Shown piece after piece: positions 1 to 9,300 of a stretch of DNA of 9,638 bases. This DNA is from Veillonellaceae bacterium. GTDB lineage: Bacteria; Bacillota_C; Negativicutes; UBA1444. A program made the position numbers and the translations under genes. Each line of letters opens with the position of its first letter. The stretch's first letter is position 1. The notes below the pieces were generated by a model that made no database searches, was not told where the DNA came from, and saw only the letters and a program-made list of their open reading frames with translations. The stretch is taken from the NCBI GenBank assembly GCA_012798135.1, contig JAAZNU010000066.1, forward strand, positions 1 to 9,638, read 5' to 3'.

Positions 1-2
1 CC

Positions 3-362
3 AAATAATTTTCTTTTAAAGAAAGGATATTGAACAGAAATATATGCAATAGAACTCGCTTGTAGGGATTTCTGTTCTAAATTACTATAATAAACTGAAG
101 CTTTAATTAAATATTTTCCAGGAACAATATCTTTGGGTATTGTTAAATTTTTGATAGTAGAAAGAGAAGATTCTACTGCAAACGCTTCTTCACTCCTAGT
201 AAAGATTTCTTCTGTTTCAGGAGACATTAATCTCAAGTCAAATTGTACATCTACTTTTTTAGTCTGACCTAAATTTAATAAATCAGTTTGTAATCTTAAG
301 ACCTGTCCAGGCTCTACAACAGAAATTAATGGAGATATTTTTATATCTAAAAGTTTACCTTC
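3..362 (-). other. Membrane-proximal beta domain 2, cut at the window edge (residues 3093-3212)
   Basis: EGKLLDIKISPLISVVEPGQ, VLRLQTDLLNLGQTKKVDVQ, FDLRLMSPETEEIFTRSEEA, then NLTIPKDIVPGKYLIKASVY and IAYISVQYPFFKRKLF. 'v-e-P-G-q-x-l-x-l-q-t-d-l-l-N-l-G' and 'i-v-P-G-k-Y-l-i-k-A-x-V-y-Y' are the spacer strands. Only one sequon (NLT) occurs. The frame is open to the window edge; the basic FFKRKLF end is what commonly precedes a transmembrane helix, so a C-terminal anchor is expected within a short distance. This last point is inference. Confidence 0.65.
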
Positions 363-3300
363 TGGATTTAGGACTCTTATTGTTACTGGAATCTTCCCTT
401 GTTTAGTCCTTGTATTAAATACTAAATTTCCCTCATAAGTTTTAGGTTCTATTTTTTGTGGGAGGATTATCTTAACCAGAAGGTCTTTTGATTCTTTTCC
501 TTCAAAATTTAAAGAAGAATCTGCAAAAAAGATAAAATCTTCGATATCCCCCTCAGCAGTTAATCTCATAGAAACAGGAGTTGTTAAAGTATTAGCAAGA
601 GTTACTCTTGCACTAGCACTTTCTCCTGCAAATAATTCTTTGTATATTGAAGTGGTTTCAATTTTAATCCCCCCTATATCATAAAAGTTTTCAAATATAT
701 TTTTAATTTGTTCTAAACTTACTCCACTCCCCCCACCTCCCCCACTTCCCCCGGAACTAGGGACAATATTAGCTGTTTCTTTACAATCTAAAGAACAAGA
801 TGAAGTGGTTTCTAAATAATTTCTTTCACACAAACCATTCCCACATTTATTTTCTGCTAAAAAGTATGAAGAAAATCCAAAAGAGTTCCCCTGAACTTCT
901 TTAGTACTCCGGTTAATATAGCTATTCAATGTTTCCCAAGAACCAGTACATGTTCTTGAAGAATAATTCCAAGATTCACATTTAACAATTTTTAGGTTAT
1001 AAGAAGATTCATAATTATATGGAGTATAATTAAAGATTATTGTTACAGGATTAGAAGAAAATCCAGAAGAATTAGAGGAAAATCCAATAAAAGGTTTGTA
1101 TAAAGGAATTTGTTCTGAAAGATCATTAGCATTCATTTTATAAAGATTTAAACTTAAATTTGAAGTTGAAACATTTGAAAGATTAACATCCTTAATAATA
1201 ACTTTATCCTTATCAAAATCAAGTTGAATATCATAAAATCTACGATTGACACTCAAAGAAACTTTACCTAACATATCTGTTTCTCCGTTTACTAAAATAG
1301 TTGAAGTATTTGGTCTTAATAAATTCAAAATTATTCCCGGGATAGAATCAAGATTATTATCAAAGAAGGATAAATCCCACTTGTAAAAATCATAAACTTC
1401 AAACCAATCTAAAGTAGAGTTTGAGTTTCCAGAACTGTCTATTGCAGTATAATTGATTAAATATTCCCCGGGTAAAGTTAGATTAATTGTATTATTTGTG
1501 TATGTTGTTGAATCAATCTTTGTAAAGATGACATCTTGGGTGGAGAGGTTTGGATAAATTAAAATTGCAGAAAAATTATCTACAAAAACATTATCTGTAA
1601 TCTCGGCAATAAGAGAAATATTTTGGTTTTTATTAACATTTGTTCTAGTAATATTAAACTTGGGGGAAGTAATGTCTTTATAGATGATTAAAGAGGGTTC
1701 TAATTTTTCTAATTTACCATAATTAGGATGTTCTAATTGGAGTAATAAATCATAAGTTCCTCCATCAGAGAGATTAGGAGCAGTACATAAAATAACCCAA
1801 TTAGTTTGATTATAAAAATAGTCCAAGTTAGAACAAGGAATATTATTAATTAAAGGCTCCCAAGTAATGTTATTATCTATAGAATTCCCTTGATAGCTGA
1901 CATTAACTAAAAAAACCAAATTATCTCCTGGGCTAACATTAACAAAGGGAGAGAGACTTGTTGGTGAAAAAACATTAATCAAAACATTTGAAACTGTTAA
2001 GTTAACTAAAATTTCTCTATACAGAATAGAAGAAGCAGGATTAGTCACATTTATTTTAGCTTGATAAGATCCCTCTTCTGCAGGAGCGGTATAATTAATC
2101 AAAAATTTAGCAGATTGGCCTAAAGGAATATACAATGAAGAAACATTTGTGCTTATAAGAGAGGTATTTGTTGAAGAGATTTCAAAAGTCATATTAACAT
2201 TTCCTAAATTGGTTATTAAGACTTCCTGAAGATTACCTGAGGTTTCTCCGAATTTAGTAACATTAATTGAATAAAAAGAAAGATTCCAATCCCAGTTTGG
2301 AAGTACATTCGCAGAGATTTCCACTAATTGGGATACATTTTTTTCTGAGATGTTTAATGTACCATAATACATTCCGCTTTCAAGATTTCCTTTAGAAGTA
2401 AGATTTAGGTTTAATAATTTAGAATTATTAATTGGAATATTAAAGTTAGATTCATTTGGTGTTATAATAAAATTAGAACATAATGCTCCGCTTACACAAT
2501 TAAAATTGAATAATTGCAATAAATCATTCCCGGTGTTTTCTAATGTTAAATTTAATGAACTTGTTTCATTCATAAAAACATTATAAACTAAAGAAGAAGG
2601 CGAGGGTAAAAAAGATTTATTTGATAAAACATTAATTGTTAGAGGGGTTGTTCTAGAATCTAAAGTATTGTCAGGATTTCTCCAATTTATAGTTGCATTT
2701 AGGTTATAGATTCCTGGAGGAGTTAAAGGAGAAATATTTACTTGAAAAGTTTGATTATACTGAGTGTGATATGGAAGAGGGTCAAATGTATAACCTCTTG
2801 GATTAAGGGAAATATAATTGTTATTAGAAAAATTAATAGAAGGCGTATAAGCAGAAACTATTCCAGTATTATTTATAACATAGTTTATTGGAAAAGAATC
2901 CCCAGTTGTTTTAGTTATTTGAGAAGTTGAAATAGAGGAAAGATTTCCAGATATATTCAAGATAACAACTCGATAACTTGTAAACAAAAAGTCTTGACTT
3001 ATAAAAGATTTAGGAACACCTGTTGGTGCATCATAAACCCAAGCTTTAACCCTATAATCTCCAGCATAAAGAGGGGTAAAGTTTACAGAAAAATTGGCGA
3101 CAGTTCTCGCACCTAAAGGGCCAACACACTGTCCGTATTCCCCGCAAAGATTCTCTGCAGTTAAAGTGGTTGTTGAAGCCCCATAACTAATATTCACTTT
3201 CATAGAACTTTCATTTAAATTTACATCGTCAATTGCTCTTATTTTAATTGTAAGGTTTTTATTGACTTCAGCTCTATTCCCACTTATCCCCTCAAGGTAA

Positions 3301-6300
3301 AACCATATATTAGTTATATTTGGAGCCAGTTGATTTATCCAAAAGGCATTTTCGTTATATCTTTCTTGGGGTATAGCATTAGAATTAAAAAACTTAACAA
3401 TAATCCTTACATCATTAAGGTCTAATGAATATCCTTTTTGGTAAATTGAAAAGGAACTATTTTCTCCCTTTGGTATATTTATGACAGTAGGATTGTATTC
3501 CCCATAATTTGTAGAAAAGATATCACTACCAAAACAGGTATAATCACAAGGTAAAACTCCATCACAAATACAATCCCCTTTTGAAAGATAACTTACATTA
3601 ATGGTTAAATTTGTATTACCTGTATTAATTAAAGTATAATTTGCTATTACCCCTGGGTCATTTAATGCATATGAAATATTATTAGTAAAATTTGAAGAAG
3701 GGAGATAATACCAAGAATAATCATAAGGAACATTTATTGTAAGATTAAAAGATTTAATTCCCCCATTTAAACTGGAAACATTTATTATAGAAGAATAATT
3801 TCCAGGAGAAGTATACTTTGGAACATGAATAGAAAGATTGACCTCCCTTGTTTCTCCTGCTCCTAAACTATCTATATAATTAGGATTAAAGGATAACCAA
3901 TTTTCAGGAATATCCCCCTCTAAAAGAGTGAGATTTATTCCCAAAACTGTACCTGTTCCTATAGATAAAACACTAAAATTAAAAGAACTATTCTGGCCAT
4001 GAGAGACTGTCTGATTAAAACTATTCCCAGAAATATTGAGCAATGAATTTTCAGATATATTGATATAACTCTCATAAGAAATATATTCATCTCCCCCAGA
4101 AGTTCCACCATCATTATCTGTCCAATTTGCTCTCCAGGTTATTAATCTATTCCCTGAATAAATTCCTGATTTGATTCTAATCATCAAACTGATGTTACAA
4201 GATTGCTCTGGAAGCAGTTTAGAACAATAAGAAGTTTGGGTCATGTTTGCAAATGATCCTGGAAGTGAAAGAGATGGAGACCAAACGTGAATATCACTCA
4301 TACTTGCTCTTCCAGTATTATTAATCGTAGAGTTTAGATAAAAAACATATTCAAAATTAGGATTATAATCCGCAATTTCAATGCTTGGTATATAAATCTC
4401 TCCGGAAGTATTTTTTTCTTCTAAATAATCATTAAAATTTACAATTGTTAAATTTCTGTAATATGCGCTTTCATTGTATCCTGTCAAATTAATTGAATAG
4501 TTCCCAAACATTAGTTCTGTGGGGATAATCCAACTAATATAACAACTGTTTATAGCATCACAATATTTTGTTGAGGAAAAACTTGAATTGTATATAACTG
4601 CTTTAATTGTTCCGTTAATTAACCCTCCTGTGTCCATTCTTGTATAATTTACTCTTAATGAATAATTAGATATTTGTGAATAATTCCTTTCCACAGAATA
4701 AACAGGTATTGTATTGGCCCAAATTGAAATATTCTTATTGATTTGACCAACTACTGCTGGGTGAGTATCATCTGCTAACTGAGAGATTCTTACTTCTAAG
4801 GGAAGTATACCCAAATCAGTTGCAGGGATTGTAACATTATGAGTGTAATTCCCATTTGAATCTGTAGTAGCATTAAATCCTAATATACTAATTCCAGTCA
4901 ATACGGGAGATTGAGTTTGATTTGATGTTAAAAACCAAACTTTATATTGAATATATGGTTTTGAAAAGTTAGAAATCTCTGTATTCAAATTGTCAGTATA
5001 ATTTATACTCCATTCATCCCAAGAATTTCCGTCATTACTCTCCCTTAATTGAACTTTTATTTCCCCATTATTTAGTTGTCTTTCCCATTTTAAGATAGTA
5101 TAGGTCACACTTGGAAAATATAATGGATTAGATAAAAGAGTTCCAAAAGTAGGATATTCGTAATTAGAAAAGTTAAATTCAAATCTTACAACTGGATTTT
5201 CTTTTGAAAAAGAAAAAGTATCTGAATTGATTTTGATATAAACTGTTGATCTACCATTTAGGTTAGGAATAGTATCTCCGATTATAACCCCATTTAAAGT
5301 GGTTGAAGATAGAAGATTCCAATTAGAGTTATCAAAACTATACCAAAGACTGGTGTTTGCTCCAGGGGGATTGAGGGGATTTGCGTAAGTTTCAATATAA
5401 GCACTTGCATTATAAAACAAAGTAGGAGAATCAAATCTATAAATGATATTCCCCTGACTAGAAACCATATTATCTAACCAGAATAAACTTCCTGCAGGAG
5501 CATACCATCCTTCGCTAGAATAATTAATTACATTATTTTCTGTAGTATAATTGTTTGTATAATAAGTGTAAGAATTTGAAATTTGATCTCCGTATAAAGA
5601 AAGGTTTAATTTAGCCTGACCATTACTTGCGTTTACATTTAAAACAGTTAAAGAAGAAAAGTCAGAATAATTAAATGTGTTAGTTGAAACAGTGATATTA
5701 TTTATTTTAATAATAAACTTTTGATTAGGTAACAGTGTGCCATCATTCCCTGTTATAGTCCCATTAACCGATATTATTTCTGTGGTATTTACAAGTGAAG
5801 GAGAATTTAATGTAATATTCGCAATTTGAGTAATATTTTTGTAAGCTATGTTTTCATTATTTGAATCATTAGATTCCATAATTAAATTTTGAGGGTCTAT
5901 TGTAATGTTAAATTTTTGATTTAATCCTGCAACAAGAGTTTTTGTACAATTAGTAAGGAGAGATGTGCCCCCTTTAATTATTGTTAATAACTTTGAGTCA
6001 AATAATAAATCATTTAGATAACAAGAAACATTAACATTAGATGCATTTGAAGGTTGATTATTTGAAACATTAATTGTTATTAAAGTATAGTTTGAATATA
6101 ATTCAGGGTATGAAACATTTGAGATAGTTAAATCAGGGAGTATAGCTCTCACATTATATTCTGTATAATCTCTCCTATTTGAAAAACTATCATTACAACT
6201 TATTGTTATATTATGATATCCATGAGAGAATTGCGTATAAGAATAGTTTGTTAAGTTTTTATAATAATTTATGCTCATAGTTAAATTTTGATTTCCATCA

Positions 6301-9300
6301 ACACTTAATAAACATTGATCAACATTATACAAATCGTAAAGGGTTGCATTAATGTTAACAAAATTAGAATATTGGATTGAATTATTCAAAGGATGAAGTA
6401 AGGTTATTATTGGAGCAGTAGTATCTAAGTAAATTGATTCTGTTGAACTAAGCCCGATAATTCCTTCATCATTTACAACACTAGCATTAAAAGAATAATG
6501 GCCATCACTTAAGCCTGAGAAAGTGTAAGAGTAATAATCTCCAGCTGAAACCCAGCTAGTTGAATTGATTAATCCAGACCCATTATATAAATTAAGAGTA
6601 AGATTCTTAAAAATGCTACCATACAAATTTAGGGTGATATTAATGGTTATTTGATTTGAAGAATAATTGCCAGTTAAAGTTGTTGGAGAAACAAATTGTA
6701 TCTCTGGTCCTTGTTTTATAACTAAATTATCTTGCTTTAATACTTTTTTAATATAACCATTCTCATCTCCTGCGTAACAAAAGTCTGAATCACAGTATAA
6801 AGAATAATACCAGTTATTTGATAGTTGATAAGTATATCCAATAGTGAAATTATGAATTTGAACCCCAGAATTTTTATTTATTTGAAGTAACATCCCTTGT
6901 AGATTTATTGCAAAACAATATACTGAGTCACAAAAAAGAGAGCTAGAAATTGCACCTATCTGAGAAGTATCAGAAAAAGGGTATATATTTAGAATGGCTC
7001 CGGAAGTTTTATTTAATCTTAAAAAAGAGACCTTATAATTGTCAAGAAGAAGTGTGCTAAGTATATAACAAAAGTCTGAATCACAAGATAAACCTGAAGC
7101 AGTAAAAGCAGGAGACTGATTAAGTGTCCAGATAAGGTAACCAGGTGTGGTATTGTATATGTGTATCCCCGAGGTTTTGTTTATTTTTAAGAAGTAACCA
7201 TTATGATCTATACCATAACAAAAGTCTGAATCACAAGAGAGGTGTAGAATAGAGGCATTAGATAATTTATTTTGGTAGCCTGTTGTTGTGTTGTAAATAT
7301 GTACTCCGGAAGTTTTGTTTATTTTTAAGAAATAACCATCATTATCTCCACCATAACAAAAGTCTGAATCACAGAATAAAGAAGAAATCGAGTTAGTAGA
7401 TAATTGGTTTGTGTAACCTGATGTTCTATTCCATATGTGAACTCCGGAAGTTTTGTTTATTTTTAAGAAATAACCATTGTAATCTCCACCATAACAAAAG
7501 TCTGAATCACAAGATAACCTAAAGCCATAACCTGAACCCAACATAGTCTTATAACCTGTTGTGGTATTGTATACTTGTACTCCGGAAGTTTTGTTTATTT
7601 TTAAGAAATAACCATCATTATCTCCACCATAACAAAAGTCTGAATCACAAGATAGAGAACGGATAACACTAAGAGGAGTAAGTCTGGAAGAAGTATTCCA
7701 AACCAATCGATTCAATTTATAACTTTCTGAAGTATTTGTTCCATCATCTGCATAAACGCTTAAGTTAAGCACATCACCCGCATTTTTGCTAGCATTTAGG
7801 TAAGTTGTTGTCAAAGATCCAGATTGAATATTAGTTAGAGTATCATTTTCAACATTTGTTCCATTGATATACCATTTAAAATAAAGGGTGGCATTATCAT
7901 TATCTAAATCTGAAAAGGAAGTATAAGCACTAATTTCTGATGAAGGGTAATAAGGGGGATTTATTTGAAGCCAGTTTATTACGGGAGCAGAATTAATAAT
8001 TAAAGAAGAAGAACTGTTCTTAACTTCTCCATAACTCTTTGTATCATAAGGTTTAACTTCACAAACCCAGTTATCTCCTTTTGTAAAATTGGTTGAAGAT
8101 AAACTTGTATTTTGAATAGTTCCATTATATATCCCCTCTAATTGAAAAGTACTATTAAAAATTCCATTTTTATACCAAGTAATATTTAAAAATAAAGGTT
8201 CTCCGCTATTTTTTCGTATTTTAAAAAGAGAGTAAGAATCATCTGTAGTGTAACAAAAGTATGAGTCACATGAAACTGCCACCATATAAGAACTTCCAAA
8301 AGAAGAAATTTTATTTGTGTAACCACTTGTTCTATTATAAATGTGGACTCCGGAAGTTTTGTTTATTTTTAAGAAATAACCCCCCCTATCCCTACCGTAA
8401 CAAAAGTCCGAATCGCATGTAAATCCTCTAATATAATCACTCGGTTGATTTACATAACCTGTTGTGGTATTGTAAATGTGGACTCCGGAAGTTTTGTTTA
8501 TTTTTAAGAAATAACCAAATGTATCCCCTGCATAACAAAAGTCTGAATCACAGTAAATTTCGTCAGCGATTGCAGTTGAGGTAAGTCTATTCGTATAACC
8601 ACTTGTTCTATTATAAATGTGGACTCCGGAAGTTTTGTTTATTTTTAAGAAATAACCATAATCATCTACCCCGTAACAAAAGTCTGAATCACAGAATAAA
8701 GAATAAATCCCGTTAGTAGATAATTGGTTTGTGTAACCTGATGTTCTATTATAAATATGAACACCTGAAGTTTTATTTATTTTTAAGAAATAACCAGACA
8801 TATCCCCTGCATAACAAAAGTCTGAATCACAGAATAAAGAATAAACACCATAATTGGAAAGTCTGTTTGTATAACCTTCTGTTGCATTGTAAATCTGCAC
8901 ACCAGAAGTTTTATTTATCTTATAAAAATAACCAATATTGTCCCCTGCATAACAAAAGTCTGAATCACAAGTAAAAGAAATAATTGTAAAAGCAGCAAAA
9001 ACATTAGTTTTTTCTCCCCAAACAACAACCGGATTATCATCACTAATTGTAAAATTACAAATTAAGTTTTGATTTTTATCTAAAGTAGCAGGAGTTAATA
9101 TAACAGATGTAACGTTTGGAGGAAGATTTACAAAGAAATTTAATAAAGTTGCAGAATTAAATGCATTTGAAGTATCATTGCAATATACTGTAAGATTGTG
9201 ATAACCAGAAGCTAAGTTTGTATAAGTATAATTTGCAAAAGTTTTGTCTAAATTAAGAAGCATTGTAAAATTTTCTTGATTATCTAAACTTACAAAGCAA

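Larger units (their letters stand above)
7303..8657 (-). repeat. Six identical 35-bp DNA repeats inside the blades
   Basis: A 35-base string beginning actccggaag and ending aagaaataacc on the + strand occurs without mismatch at 7303-7337, 7441-7475, 7579-7613, 8347-8381, 8482-8516 and 8623-8657. It encodes the GYFLKINKTSGV core of the blade. Three copies lie in propeller B and three in propeller A. Diverged versions occur at about 7000, 7165, 8761 and 8899. Identity at synonymous sites indicates recent copying or homogenisation. Confidence 0.95.
7392..8750 (-). repeat. 39-bp identical segment shared by propellers A and B
   Basis: Bases 7392-7430 and 8712-8750 are identical over 39 positions and encode the blade tail NRTSGYTNQLSTN. 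The tail is otherwise the variable part of the blade. The copies lie 1,320 bases apart, across two Ig domains. About 90% identity extends over some 70 bases (7371-7440 against 8691-8760). Confidence 0.9.

Noticed and set aside
30..48. Apparent one-base frame slip near the low end of the window when first reading the frame.
   Set aside because: Rechecked by coordinates: the codons from 60 down to 3 stay in phase with the rest. The slip was a reading error, not a frameshift.
723..758. Gly-Ser tract considered as an engineered linker.
   Set aside because: It has the context of a natural Gly-rich spacer next to a CGNG knot, and such tracts are common at this point in archaeal surface proteins. 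No other sign of cloning is present.
2742..2930. Short + strand open frame of 62 codons.
   Set aside because: It is antisense to the middle of a well-supported beta module, with basic and Ile-rich composition typical of shadows in AT-rich DNA.
8379..8387. Run of seven C bases as a possible sequencing indel.
   Set aside because: The frame is correct on both sides (GRDRGGYFLK), so the run is real or at least in phase.
7303..8657. Regularly spaced identical 35-bp direct repeats, superficially like a CRISPR array.
   Set aside because: Spacing is about 138 bp, and much of the sequence between the copies is conserved and coding in the same frame. The copies keep protein-level conservation and are not palindromic. 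They are propeller blades.
8729..8974. Short open frame on the + strand with an internal repeat in its translation.
   Set aside because: It lies wholly antisense to blades 1-3 of propeller A. Its internal repeat is just the mirror of the blade repeat, and it has no ribosome-binding context.
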